Shown piece after piece: positions 49,577 through 58,179 of a DNA stretch of 64,000 bases. Source of the DNA: Mycobacterium deserti (lineage in GTDB: Bacteria; Actinomycetota; Actinomycetes; Mycobacteriales; Mycobacteriaceae); contig NZ_JAODWD010000004.1 in NCBI RefSeq assembly GCF_025345615.1, positions 669,158 to 733,157 of the forward strand, given 5' to 3'. The translations under genes and the position numbers were made by a program. The first letter of the stretch is position 1. Each line of letters starts with the position of its first letter. The notes beneath the pieces were generated by a model. That model had not been told where the DNA came from and did not search any database. It saw only the letters and a list, made by a program, of their open reading frames with translations.

Positions 49577-50076
49577 CTTGCCGGCACCAGATCCGCGGCG
49601 ACCGAAGCCAGCATTCCGCACCGGAACGTCTCGGTGCCGCCGACCGAATTGGCTGCCGAATCGTTAGCCGCTGCCAGCGCGCGGGCCTTGAAAGCCCTTG
49701 CCGCAGCGCTCAAGTAGTGCTGCGCTGAGTCGACGTCGTGATCAAGTTCGGCGGGTACAGACTCGCCCCAGAGCGTGACCTCCGTTGCGCCCTGATCGAG
49801 CGCCTTGCGCACGTGAGCCAACACGCGCGGGTCCCGCTCGAAGTACTCGGCCGCGACGGCGACCGTCTGCGGGTGGGGCCGCGACTCCCATGTCGCGAGC
49901 ACCGACTCCAAGTCGAGCGTCTCGGCGCCGAGGATCTGCAGCGGCCGCAGGTCGTCATCGTTGCCGAGCAGCACGGTGACATCCCATCCCGCCATGACCC
50001 GGTCATAGATCCAGCCGCCCGCGGACTTCACCGCATCGAGCGCCGTCGGGGCGACGACGTCGAGCCGGTATCTCAT
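49573..50076 (-). CDS. Hypothetical protein, 167 aa
   Basis: Not recognised. ATG 50076 (MRYRLDVVAPTALDAV) overlaps the TetR stop (ATGA), so it is coupled to that regulator. The sequence looks globular and alpha/beta, with a Rossmann-like start region (GGWIYDRVMAGWDVTVLLGNDDDL split around residue 20-40), then TWESRPHPQTVAVAAE and an Ala-rich helix near the end. No catalytic motif visible. Confidence 0.7.
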   Translation of the reverse strand: MRYRLDVVAPTALDAVKSAGGWIYDRVMAGWDVTVLLGNDDDLRPLQILGAETLDLESVLATWESRPHPQTVAVAAEYFERDPRVLAHVRKALDQGATEVTLWGESVPAELDHDVDSAQHYLSAAARAFKARALAAANDSAANSVGGTETFRCGMLASVAADLVPAS

Positions 50077-50696
50077 GTCGAGCTCCGTGGCGCCAGCTCG
50101 CGTCCCAGCGACTCCGCGTATCCCTTGAACACCTCTGCCAACTGGATTGAGGGATCGAGCAACCATAGGGTCTCCATTCCATAGATAAAGGCGAGAATTT
50201 CCACGGCCTTGCTGGCCCCATCGATATCGGGGCGGTACTTACCGCTTCGCTGACCGCGCTCGATGATCGCGACGATGATCTCCACCGCCGACTGATAGCG
50301 GTTGAGCAGGCGATCGTGCAGGGGCGCTTCCGGGGCGATGTTCTCCACCAGCAGCACGGTGAACGTGCCGACCAGCTCGGGGGCCCGGTCGAACCGTTCG
50401 GGCACCCGGCCCAGCTCGGTGACCAGGTCGCCGGAGCGGTAGTCCGCATGGATCTCGTCGTCGGCGTCGCGGGCGTCGAGGACGGCGTTGAGCAGGTGTT
50501 CCTTGGACTCGAAGTGGTGCAGCAGGCCCGCCGGGGTGACGCCTGCCTCCTTGGCGATCTGCGCCAGCGAGGTGTTGCGCCAGCCGTTGCGCGCCAGCAG
50601 TCGCTCGGCGACGCCGAGAATCCGCTGTCTGCGGTCCTCGCCTTTGGCGAGGAGAGACGCGTAGGGCCGTGAGGCCAACGGCTCCGGGGCTGTCAC
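50073..50696 (-). CDS. TetR family transcriptional regulator
   Basis: A 207-residue TetR protein. GTG 50696 is chosen for AAGGAG five bases upstream; the longer frame has no ribosome-binding site. Seen: helix-turn-helix SLAQIAKEAGVTPAGLLHHF near residues 35-54, ESKEHLLNAVLDARDA. An inverted repeat at 50715-50744 just upstream is the likely operator, between this gene and the P450 operon end. Confidence 0.91.
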   Translation of the reverse strand: MTAPEPLASRPYASLLAKGEDRRQRILGVAERLLARNGWRNTSLAQIAKEAGVTPAGLLHHFESKEHLLNAVLDARDADDEIHADYRSGDLVTELGRVPERFDRAPELVGTFTVLLVENIAPEAPLHDRLLNRYQSAVEIIVAIIERGQRSGKYRPDIDGASKAVEILAFIYGMETLWLLDPSIQLAEVFKGYAESLGRELAPRSST

Positions 50697-50714
50697 GGGG
50701 CTCCTTCGTTGAAC

Positions 50715-50744
50715 CAACCTAGTGAACACACAGTAGGTAGGTTG
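50715..50744. promoter_or_regulatory. Inverted repeat CAACCTA-N16-TAGGTTG upstream of TetR
   Basis: Perfect 7-bp arms 19-48 bases upstream of the TetR start at 50696, in the 126-base gap 50697-50822. Candidate autoregulatory site. Confidence 0.5.
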
Positions 50745-50822
50745 CTCCGCTGTGACAAGGGTCTCAGCCGGTTTATTTTTTGACGCGTGTCCCACCTCGG
50801 CAAATGCGGCGGCGCGTTCACC

Positions 50823-52025
50823 TCAGACGTGCGCGGGCATGCTGTCCCAGCCCCGCACGGTCGACGACGACGAGAACACCGCGTTCTCATGGTCGATCTC
50901 CCAGTCGGGAAAGCGGCTCAGGATCTCATCGAGGGCGATCCGGCCCTCGATCCGGGCCAAAGCGTTACCAAGGCAATAGTGGGCACCGACGCCGAAGCTC
51001 GCATGCTGGCGCGGCGTGCGGTTGATGTCGAAGTGCTCAGCGTCGTCGCCGAAGCGGCGTTCGTCACGGTTGGCTGCTCCGAGCAGCGTCAAGATGGCGC
51101 TGCCTTCGGGCACCGTCGTGCCGTGGAACTCGACGTCCTGGGTGACGAAGCGGCCGGCCTGCAGCGCCGGCGGCTCGAATCGCAGGATCTCTTCGATCGC
51201 TGCGGGCAGCAGCGACCGGTCGGCGACCAACTGGCGCCGTTGATCGGGGTGTTCGGACAGCAGCTTTCCCGACCAACCGATCAATCGCGTCGTGGTCTCC
51301 GCGCCGGCGACCGCGACGAGGTTCATGAAGATGAGCAGTTCGTCGCGGCGCAGTTTCCGGACGACACCCGTTTCGTCGGTGAATTCGGCGTTGAGCAGTT
51401 CGGTGGTGAGGTCGTCCGCGGGATGGTCGATCCGCCAGTCGATGAACTCGGCGAACACTTCGCCGTCGCTCAGCGTGCCCTCGGGGTTGTCGGTCATCCG
51501 TCCGCCCCGCTCGGTGCGCACGTGTCGGTCACCGTCCTGCTGCACGCGGTGCTGATAGTCCTCCGGGATGCCGAACAGCATGCCCACCACCCGCAACGGC
51601 ATGATCGCCCCGAGGTCCTCGACGAAATCGAAGTGATCACCGCCCACGACCGCGTCCAGACACTTCTTGGTGAAGTCGCGGACTTTGGGTTCGAGGGCGT
51701 TCATCTTGCGGGGCGTGAACGCCCGTGCGAGCAGGCTGCGGTGGATGTCGTGGGCCGGTGGGTCTTCGAATACCAACAAGCCCGGCGGTATCGCCATGCC
51801 TGACTTGATGATCTCGAGCACGGCGCCGCGCGCGGAGGAGAAAGTCCGGAAATCGACGAGCGTGCGGTTGACGTCGTCGAAGCGGCTCACCGCGTAGAAG
51901 TCGTGAACCTCGTTGTAGTACAACGGCGCTTCATCGCGGAACCGCTTGAACATCGGATAGGGATCGGCATTCAGGTCGGCATGCCACGGGTCGTAATACA
52001 GCTCGCCGGTTGCACTCGCCGTCAT
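50823..52025 (-). CDS. Cytochrome P450
   Basis: A 400-residue P450, ATG 52025 overlapping the CMD-like gene stop. Seen: I-helix VAVAGAETTTRLIG near residue 240, K-helix EEILRFEPP near residue 284, haem loop SFGVGAHYCLGNALARIE near residue 345. No ferredoxin gene is next to it. Last gene of the run from the third Rieske oxygenase (55949), mirroring the Rieske-TauD-P450 order at 20752-24626. Confidence 0.94.
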   Translation of the reverse strand: MTASATGELYYDPWHADLNADPYPMFKRFRDEAPLYYNEVHDFYAVSRFDDVNRTLVDFRTFSSARGAVLEIIKSGMAIPPGLLVFEDPPAHDIHRSLLARAFTPRKMNALEPKVRDFTKKCLDAVVGGDHFDFVEDLGAIMPLRVVGMLFGIPEDYQHRVQQDGDRHVRTERGGRMTDNPEGTLSDGEVFAEFIDWRIDHPADDLTTELLNAEFTDETGVVRKLRRDELLIFMNLVAVAGAETTTRLIGWSGKLLSEHPDQRRQLVADRSLLPAAIEEILRFEPPALQAGRFVTQDVEFHGTTVPEGSAILTLLGAANRDERRFGDDAEHFDINRTPRQHASFGVGAHYCLGNALARIEGRIALDEILSRFPDWEIDHENAVFSSSSTVRGWDSMPAHV

Positions 52026-52642
52026 GGGTTCTGCCTTTCCTCGTCAGGCAATATGGCGCTGCCGGGGGGCGGCACCAACCCCCAGGTGTCGCAGGCGGCC
52101 GCCAACATCGCATACGTGCCGACGACGAAGATGACCTCCATCGCCTGATGTGTTCCAAGTTCGGCGACAAGGCGTGTCCACGTCGAGACGCTGGCCCGCC
52201 CGTCTGCGAGAATCTCGTCGGTTGCTTCGAGGACCAGTCGGTCGACACCGTCGAACTCCGCGTTGCCTTCCGCGAGCCGGCCGATGTCGTCTTCGGACAA
52301 GCCGCCGGCGATGGCGATCCGGACATGTTCGCCCCAGAAGAACACCGAGCGGCGGGTATAGGCCAGCCGCAGAATCGCCAGCTCCCGCAGCCGCAGCGGC
52401 AGTTCACCGCGCTGTAGCAGAAACCCGTTGTAGCGCAGAAAGTCTCGTGCCATCGCGGGATGGCGTGCCAGCACGCCGAGGATGTCGAACTTCGACGGGT
52501 CCGCTGCGTGGCCGGATCCCGCCCGCGGCACGTCTTCTCCAGGAATGCCGAACAGCTCCCCGACGGCCGCGTACTCATCGGGGCCCCACTCTTGTTCGGG
52601 TACCGGCGCCAAATAGGGCCGTTCGGCGCCGATCTCGGTCAT
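52022..52642 (-). CDS. Carboxymuconolactone decarboxylase/AhpD-fold protein
   Basis: A 206-residue protein; ATG 52642 overlaps the LLM stop. The CMD-type helical core is seen as LPLRLRELAILRLAY near residue 95 and VFFWGEHVRIAIAGG near residue 112. The AhpD CxxC redox pair is absent. Such proteins occur frequently in catabolic clusters with unknown roles (decarboxylation or peroxidase-like). Confidence 0.85.
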   Translation of the reverse strand: MTEIGAERPYLAPVPEQEWGPDEYAAVGELFGIPGEDVPRAGSGHAADPSKFDILGVLARHPAMARDFLRYNGFLLQRGELPLRLRELAILRLAYTRRSVFFWGEHVRIAIAGGLSEDDIGRLAEGNAEFDGVDRLVLEATDEILADGRASVSTWTRLVAELGTHQAMEVIFVVGTYAMLAAACDTWGLVPPPGSAILPDEERQNP

Positions 52643-53502
52643 GACGGGCCTCCGGGCGAGTGGATTTCGGCGAGCGCGTGGATCTGCTCGAGATAGTGCT
52701 CCAACGAATGGTGGACGAACCGTGCGGACACCACCGTGGTGCCCGCGGCCGCCATGGCGTGCAGCGTGTCGAGTGTCGCTTCCGGGTCGTTCACCGGATC
52801 GAGCGGCCGGTCGGCAGGTAGCACCACGTCGAATCCTGCGGGCACGTCGCGATCGCGCAGCCACTCCCCCGCGGTAGCCACCGTGATGCCGAACGGGCAC
52901 CAACCGTCGGCGAGCGTGAGGGCACGCCGTAGCGAGCGCTTCGTGCGACCGCCGACCCAGAGCGGCAGATGTGGCTGCAGCGCACAGGGGTCGACGGTCA
53001 GATCCCGAAACGAGTAGAACTCGCCGTCATAGGCCGGCTCGTTCGACGGCAGAGCGGCTCGCAAGGCCCGCAGGGCGTCATCGCCCCGTGCGCCGCGATC
53101 GTCGAACGGTGCGCCGAGAACGTCGAATTCTTCCTTCAGCGATCCGACGCCGACGCCGAGAATCACCCGGCCGCCGCTGACGTGATCCAGCGTGCCGTAA
53201 CGCTTCACGATTGCCAGCGGGTGATGGTATCCCAGCACCAGCGTCATCGTTGCGAGCCGAATTGTGCTGGTGCGCGCGGCGATATAGCCCAGCGTGGCCA
53301 ATGGATCCCAGTACCTCGAGCCACGCCGATCGGCTTCGGACACAGGAATGCCGATGTGCTCGCTGCACGTCAGATGGTGGTAACCCAGTTCGTCCGCGGC
53401 CTCGGCGACACGGCCGATGTCCTCGACGGTGGCGGTCTTCTCCCAGGTCAGGGCCGCCCCTGCGACGTTGGTGACGACGGGCGTGGCGATGGCGAGTTTC
53501 AA
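52639..53502 (-). CDS. LLM-class F420-dependent oxidoreductase
   Basis: A 287-residue luciferase-like oxidoreductase. The frame extends upstream, but TTG 53502 overlaps the TauD stop (TTGA) and starts the fold (LKLAIATPVV). Seen: LTCSEHIGIP near residue 40, ATMTLVLGYHHPLAIVK near residue 78, and GRVILGVGVGSLKEEF near residue 102, the TIGR03619-like F420 group. Third LLM gene of the window. Confidence 0.88.
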   Translation of the reverse strand: MKLAIATPVVTNVAGAALTWEKTATVEDIGRVAEAADELGYHHLTCSEHIGIPVSEADRRGSRYWDPLATLGYIAARTSTIRLATMTLVLGYHHPLAIVKRYGTLDHVSGGRVILGVGVGSLKEEFDVLGAPFDDRGARGDDALRALRAALPSNEPAYDGEFYSFRDLTVDPCALQPHLPLWVGGRTKRSLRRALTLADGWCPFGITVATAGEWLRDRDVPAGFDVVLPADRPLDPVNDPEATLDTLHAMAAAGTTVVSARFVHHSLEHYLEQIHALAEIHSPGGPS

Positions 53503-54329
53503 TTCAGGGGTTCTTCCCCGGCCAGGATCGTGCGGTGCATCAACCGGCCGCTGTCCGCGGCGTAGGGCAGCGCACGGTGCATGGTGCCGGTGTTGTCCCA
53601 GATCAGCAGGTCGCCGACCTGCCACTCGTGCCGGTAGACGTACTGCGGCTGGGTGGCCCAATCACGAAGACGGGCAAGCAGAGCGCGACTCTGTTCGACC
53701 GACATCCCGACGACGTAGTCCGCGGTCGCGCCGAGGAGCAGCGACTTGCGGCCGGACTGGTGCTGCCAGACGATCGGACACACCTTTGTCGGCGAGTTCT
53801 GCCAGAAGCTGACCTCCTCGTAGCTCATCTCCGGGGTCACGTAGTACTGCGAACGCTCGGCACTGTGCACCACCCGAAGGTCGGCGATGAGGTCCTTGTC
53901 GGACTGCGGCAGATCGTCGTACGCCGCGTAGGTGTTGCAGAACTCGGTCTGTCCCCCGGCGTCGGACAGCTTTATCGCGTGCAGCACAGTGGCGAGGTTC
54001 GGGTAGGGCTGCAGTGAACCGTCGAAGTGCCAGAACAGCGAGCCCTTCAGGTACTGGGCGCGCTTGTTCACGGTGCTGTCCAACGAGATCTTGTAAATCC
54101 CGCCTTCGCCCTCGGTGGCCACGGTGGTGCCTAGTGTCTTGGCGATGGCGACCTGCTGTTCGTCGCTGATCTCGAGCCCGCGGAAATAGACGACCCCCCG
54201 CTGCTCGAGGACCTCGCGGATCCTCGGGGCTTCGCGCCCACTCAGCAGGGTCTCTACATCGGTTCTGATCTCGCTGCCGATGCGCGGGGCGACGTCGATG
54301 ATCTCGAGTTGGGTCGCAGAGATTCCCAT
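53499..54329 (-). CDS. TauD/TfdA family Fe(II)/2-oxoglutarate-dependent dioxygenase
   Basis: A 276-residue dioxygenase. Seen: iron HxD in FWHFDGSLQ near residue 100, distal His in GTMHRALPY near residue 252, Arg in RLMHRTIL near residue 264. Related to 22171-23016 and in the same position after a Rieske oxygenase and small helical protein (gap of 4 bases). Confidence 0.92.
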   Translation of the reverse strand: MGISATQLEIIDVAPRIGSEIRTDVETLLSGREAPRIREVLEQRGVVYFRGLEISDEQQVAIAKTLGTTVATEGEGGIYKISLDSTVNKRAQYLKGSLFWHFDGSLQPYPNLATVLHAIKLSDAGGQTEFCNTYAAYDDLPQSDKDLIADLRVVHSAERSQYYVTPEMSYEEVSFWQNSPTKVCPIVWQHQSGRKSLLLGATADYVVGMSVEQSRALLARLRDWATQPQYVYRHEWQVGDLLIWDNTGTMHRALPYAADSGRLMHRTILAGEEPLN

Positions 54330-54333
54330 GGCG

Positions 54334-54657
54334 TCAGCTCACTCTCGTGAGGATGGTGTTTGCAGAGTGCTTCACCCGTGGCTGGTGCCACAGTTCGACC
54401 GCGAGCGAGACCGTGATCAACGAGTACAGCAGGTTGCGCAGGTTCGCGACGTCGTCAGGCAGGGGTTCGGCGTAGTCGAACTTGTCGATATAGGCGACGG
54501 CCTCCTCGGCGAAGGGGAACACCTGGTCATAGAAGGCCTTGATCTCGTCCATGGAGCTGTTGACCCGCTTGACGTAGCGGTCGTGGCCATCCTCGATGGC
54601 CCATTCGTCGACCAGATGCTCCAATTGCGAGAACTCCGACGGCAGAACGGCGCTCAT
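54334..54657 (-). CDS. Small helical protein of unknown function, Rieske-oxygenase neighbour (copy 3)
   Basis: A 107-residue homologue of 23033 and 28245, the most divergent copy. ATG 54657 overlaps the Rieske stop. Conserved: MDEIKAFYDQV, EEAVAYIDKF, LPDDVANLRNLLYSLI, VELWHQPRV. Cys of the YCDKF motif in copies 1 and 2 is Ile here, so that Cys is not a metal ligand. Constant association with Rieske alpha subunits is the only functional clue. Confidence 0.8.
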   Translation of the reverse strand: MSAVLPSEFSQLEHLVDEWAIEDGHDRYVKRVNSSMDEIKAFYDQVFPFAEEAVAYIDKFDYAEPLPDDVANLRNLLYSLITVSLAVELWHQPRVKHSANTILTRVS

Positions 54658-55949
54658 CAGTCGCCCGCCTTGGTCTTCTCGCCGGCCACTCCGGAATTCA
54701 CGTAGTCGCCCACCACCTTGTGAAGATGGCGCAGCAGGATCTCCTCGTCGTTCATGGTGAAGTGGGTCAGGGCGCCGCTGTTCAACATCGCCTGCAGCCC
54801 CTCTGACGGGCTGGCGTCCTCCAGGATGATGTCGTTGAGGAACGTCACGGTCAGTTCCTGGCCCAGCCGCTCCTTGTGCGTCTTCGGCGGGTCGTAGAAC
54901 ATCTCGACCTCGAACACGTGCGAATGCGGCCCGGTGGGCCAGTGCGTGTGGGTGGTGAACCCCGACGCACCGAAGATCAGAACGAAGTTGGGGAAGAACT
55001 GGAAAGAGTCGAACCCGTACTTCTCTGCGCGAGCGGGATTGAATCCAGGCGGCAACGGGCCGCGATCGCTGCGCTTGTTCCACGGTCCCGCCGCGCTGGC
55101 CTCCATGACGCATTCTGTCGGCTTCGAGTACGGAGTCCTTCGCGACGGCTCACCGGCGAAGGAGAACATCCGGTGCGGGCCCTCGAGTTGGTACGCCAGC
55201 GCATCAGTGAACGGATTCGGTTGATCCAGCGCTTCTTTGGCCTCCGCGGTGAGGTTGCCGAACGAGGAGGCGTGCAGGTACGGGCCGTGGTAGCTCTCGG
55301 CGAAGCCGTCGACGAAGATCTTCCAGTTGCACGCCAACTCGACCTTGAACTCGTACACCTGATGCGGCCCGTCGAACGGGTAACCCTCGATCCCGTGGGC
55401 CAGCGGACCGAGGAAGTCCCGTAGCGATTCGGTGTTGTGCGGGTTGAGGTGGATGAAGATGAACCCCTCCCACACCTCGCATTGGATCGACGGCACGCTG
55501 CAGGAGTCGGCGTCGAAGTCCAGCAGCAGGTCCTTGCGAGTAGCCGAGTGCAGTGAGCCGTCGAGGTTGTATCGCCAGCCGTGGAATCGGCAGTACAGCA
55601 ACGGTGCCCGGCCCTGCACCTCCTGGAACGGGTCGTCCTCCCACAGCATCTTGTTGCCCCGGTGCGGGCAGATGTTGTGAAAAGCCCGGATGACGCCATC
55701 CTTGCCGCGAACAATGATGACCGAGGTGTTGAGAAACTTCAGTTCGCGGGTGAAGTAGCTGCCGGTGCGCGGAACCTTCTCGACGCGACCGACATACAGC
55801 CACGTCTTCTTGAATACGTGCTCGCGTTCCTGCTCGTAGAACTCCGGGGAGACACAATCCTCGAGCGAAACCGGCCCTCGGCCGAGTTCGGGATAGGCGT
55901 CGGTCCAATGTCCGCTTGCGGGTTTGGTCACCAGGCTGTTGTGACTCAT
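54657..55949 (-). CDS. Rieske non-haem iron oxygenase, alpha subunit (copy 3)
   Basis: A 430-residue oxygenase. ATG 55949 (MSHNSLVTKPASGHW) with GAAGGAGG upstream; the frame is open further but has no support. Seen: ICPHRGNKMLW and CRFHGWRYNL Rieske boxes near residues 90 and 115, DGFAESYHGPYLH iron site near residue 215. Divergent from the LysR gene at 56065. More distant from copies 1 and 2 than they are from each other. Confidence 0.93.
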   Translation of the reverse strand: MSHNSLVTKPASGHWTDAYPELGRGPVSLEDCVSPEFYEQEREHVFKKTWLYVGRVEKVPRTGSYFTRELKFLNTSVIIVRGKDGVIRAFHNICPHRGNKMLWEDDPFQEVQGRAPLLYCRFHGWRYNLDGSLHSATRKDLLLDFDADSCSVPSIQCEVWEGFIFIHLNPHNTESLRDFLGPLAHGIEGYPFDGPHQVYEFKVELACNWKIFVDGFAESYHGPYLHASSFGNLTAEAKEALDQPNPFTDALAYQLEGPHRMFSFAGEPSRRTPYSKPTECVMEASAAGPWNKRSDRGPLPPGFNPARAEKYGFDSFQFFPNFVLIFGASGFTTHTHWPTGPHSHVFEVEMFYDPPKTHKERLGQELTVTFLNDIILEDASPSEGLQAMLNSGALTHFTMNDEEILLRHLHKVVGDYVNSGVAGEKTKAGD

Positions 55950-56009
55950 GAGGCCCTCCTTCGGGCCGACGCTAACAGTCAGTTGATCCGTCGAAATAGG
56001 TGCAGAACC

Positions 56010-56037
56010 GCAACACCCTGTTGCATATTTGGAACAG
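56010..56037. promoter_or_regulatory. Overlapping inverted repeats in the Rieske/LysR divergent promoter
   Basis: GCAACA-CCC-TGTTGC at 56010-56024 (perfect 6-bp arms) and CTGTT-N10-AACAG at 56018-56037 share an arm. A T-N11-A type LysR site fits the second. They lie between the starts at 55949 and 56065, so the LysR protein is the likely ligand. Confidence 0.5.
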
Positions 56038-56064
56038 CGCATCCGACGAGCACAGGAACACCCC

Positions 56065-56982
56065 ATGGAGCAGAACCTGCCGTTCGACGTCGACGCCCTG
56101 CTGGTATTCGGCAAGGTGGTCGAGTCGCGCAGCCTGTCGAAGGCGGCAGCGTTGCTCGGGATGCCCAAATCGACGGTCAGCCGCAAGCTGGCCAAGCTGG
56201 AGTCCGACCTCGGCATAAAGCTGCTCCGCAAGAACACCCACCAGATCACCGTCACCGACCTCGGCGAGCAGGTGTATGCGCACGCGACCACCATCCTCAC
56301 TGAAGCCAACGGGGTGCGCGCGCTTGCCGAGGCCAGCAGGCAGGAACCGCAGGGCGAACTGCGCGTCGCGATTCCGGTTTTCGTCGGCATCGACTACGCC
56401 TCGCGGGTCGGCGCGATGTTTCTGCAGCGCTATCCGCAGTCCCGGCTGGACATCCGACTGGTGGACCGCATGGTCGACCCGATCAAGGACGGCTTCGATG
56501 TCGTGTTCGGCACCGGCCCGCTGCAGGACTCGACCCTGATCGCCCGCAAGGTGTTCAGTCTCGAGTTGTTCCTCTGCGCGTCACCGGATTTCGTGTCGCA
56601 ACTGGCGACGCCACTGACCGAGCCCGAACAGCTCGACCGCCTGCCCTTCATCGATTTCGGATTCTCCGGCCCGCGCAGGCTCACCGTCGGAAAGGGCGCC
56701 CGCCGCTACGAACTGTCGTCGCAAGTGCGGGCGCGCGCCAACAACTTTCAGGTATGCAAGCAGTACATCTTGCAGGGACTCGGCATCGGCGCCATGCCGA
56801 CACAGATCATCTGCACCAACGAACTTCACGATGGCACCATCGTGCCGGTCCTGCCGGAGTGGAAGCCCGACCCGCTGGACGTGCACATGATCTACCCGTT
56901 CGAGCTGTCCTACTCGACACTCATCAGCGCCTTTTACGAGGCGGCCTGCGACATCATCGTCGAGAACACCGCCCGGGCGTGA
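56065..56982 (+). CDS. LysR family transcriptional regulator
   Basis: A 305-residue LysR protein; ATG 56065 is preferred (AGGA eight bases upstream) over TTG 56029. Seen: helix-turn-helix SLSKAAALLGMPKSTVSRKL at residues ~22-41 and the substrate-binding half ELRVAIPVFVGIDYA. Divergent from the third Rieske module, which it probably controls with a pathway metabolite as inducer. Convergent with the acyl-CoA dehydrogenase operon end at 56989. Confidence 0.92.
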   Translation: MEQNLPFDVDALLVFGKVVESRSLSKAAALLGMPKSTVSRKLAKLESDLGIKLLRKNTHQITVTDLGEQVYAHATTILTEANGVRALAEASRQEPQGELRVAIPVFVGIDYASRVGAMFLQRYPQSRLDIRLVDRMVDPIKDGFDVVFGTGPLQDSTLIARKVFSLELFLCASPDFVSQLATPLTEPEQLDRLPFIDFGFSGPRRLTVGKGARRYELSSQVRARANNFQVCKQYILQGLGIGAMPTQIICTNELHDGTIVPVLPEWKPDPLDVHMIYPFELSYSTLISAFYEAACDIIVENTARA

Positions 56983-56988
56983 CTTCAG

Positions 56989-58137
56989 CTAGAGGCCAAG
57001 CGATTTCGCGATGATCACCTTCATCACTTCGCTGGTGCCCGCATAGATCCGGGCCACCCGGGCGTCGGTGTACAGCCGGGCGATCGGGTACTCCATCATG
57101 TAGCCGTAGCCACCGAACAGCTGAAGACAGCGGTCGACCACGCGCTGCTGCATCTCGGTGCAGAACAGCTTCACCCGCGCCGCATCGGCCGCCGACAGCT
57201 CACCGTCGACATGCAGCGCCACGGCACGGTCGAGCATCGCCTGAGCGGCTTCCACCTCCGTTGAGCAGGCCGCCAGCTCGAACTTCGTGTTCTGAAACGA
57301 CGCCACCGGCGTGCCGAATGCCTTGCGGTCCTTGGTGTAGTCGATGGCCGCGGCGATCGCCGAGCGTGCCTGCGACACCGATCCGACCGCGACCGTCAAT
57401 CGCTCCTGCGGAAGGTTGTGGCCCAGATAGCCGAATGCCTCGTCCTGCTCGCCCAGCACGTTGGCCGCGGGCACCCGCACGTCGACGAATGACAGCTCCG
57501 CGGTGTCCTGCACCTTGCAGCCCATCTTCTCCAGCTCGCGACCGCGGGTGAACCCTTCCATGCCGTCCTCGACGACGAACAGGGTCAGCCCCTTGCGCCG
57601 GTTGTCCGGATCCGTCGAAGTCCGCGCGACGACGATCACCAGATCGGCCTGCATGCCGCCGGTGATGAACGTTTTGGCGCCGTTGAGGATCCAGTCGTCG
57701 CCGTCACGCACCGCGGTGGTGCGCATGCCGGCAAGATCGGAGCCGGTGCCGGGCTCGGTCATCGCGACGGCGGTCAGCAGTTCGCCCGCCGCGAGGCCCG
57801 GGAACCAGCGCTTGCGTTGCTCGTCGTTCGCATAGTGCAGGAAGTACGGCAGGATCACTTCCAGCTGTGTGCGCACGGTCGACAGGGTCACCAGCGCCCG
57901 CGCCGCCTCTTCCTGAAGCACGACGTTGTAGCGGTAATCGGGCATGCCCGCGCCGCCGTACTCCTCGGGGATGGCCATCCCGAGCATTCCGAGCGCCCCC
58001 ATCTGCTGGAAGACCTCGCGAGGCATGCGTCCGCCCTTCTCCCAGTCGGGATAGTGCGGGACGACCTCCTTCTCGACGAAGTCGCGGGCGAGCTCGCGGA
58101 ATGCCTCGTGGTCTTCGGTGAACAGGTCTCTTTGCAC
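56989..58137 (-). CDS. Acyl-CoA dehydrogenase
   Basis: A 382-residue enzyme, GTG 58137. Seen: AMTEPGTGSDLAGMRTTA near residue 125, WILNGAKTFITGG near residue 150, LFGGYGYMMEYP near residue 345, and IYAGTSEVMKVIIAKSLGL at the end. A standard homotetrameric FadE. Last gene of the 63300-56989 operon; 42 bases follow the thiolase. Confidence 0.93.
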   Translation of the reverse strand: MQRDLFTEDHEAFRELARDFVEKEVVPHYPDWEKGGRMPREVFQQMGALGMLGMAIPEEYGGAGMPDYRYNVVLQEEAARALVTLSTVRTQLEVILPYFLHYANDEQRKRWFPGLAAGELLTAVAMTEPGTGSDLAGMRTTAVRDGDDWILNGAKTFITGGMQADLVIVVARTSTDPDNRRKGLTLFVVEDGMEGFTRGRELEKMGCKVQDTAELSFVDVRVPAANVLGEQDEAFGYLGHNLPQERLTVAVGSVSQARSAIAAAIDYTKDRKAFGTPVASFQNTKFELAACSTEVEAAQAMLDRAVALHVDGELSAADAARVKLFCTEMQQRVVDRCLQLFGGYGYMMEYPIARLYTDARVARIYAGTSEVMKVIIAKSLGL

Positions 58138-58179
58138 GCGTCGTCCTCTCGGGTGGGCAGGGCGGGAACCAGCCTCGTC

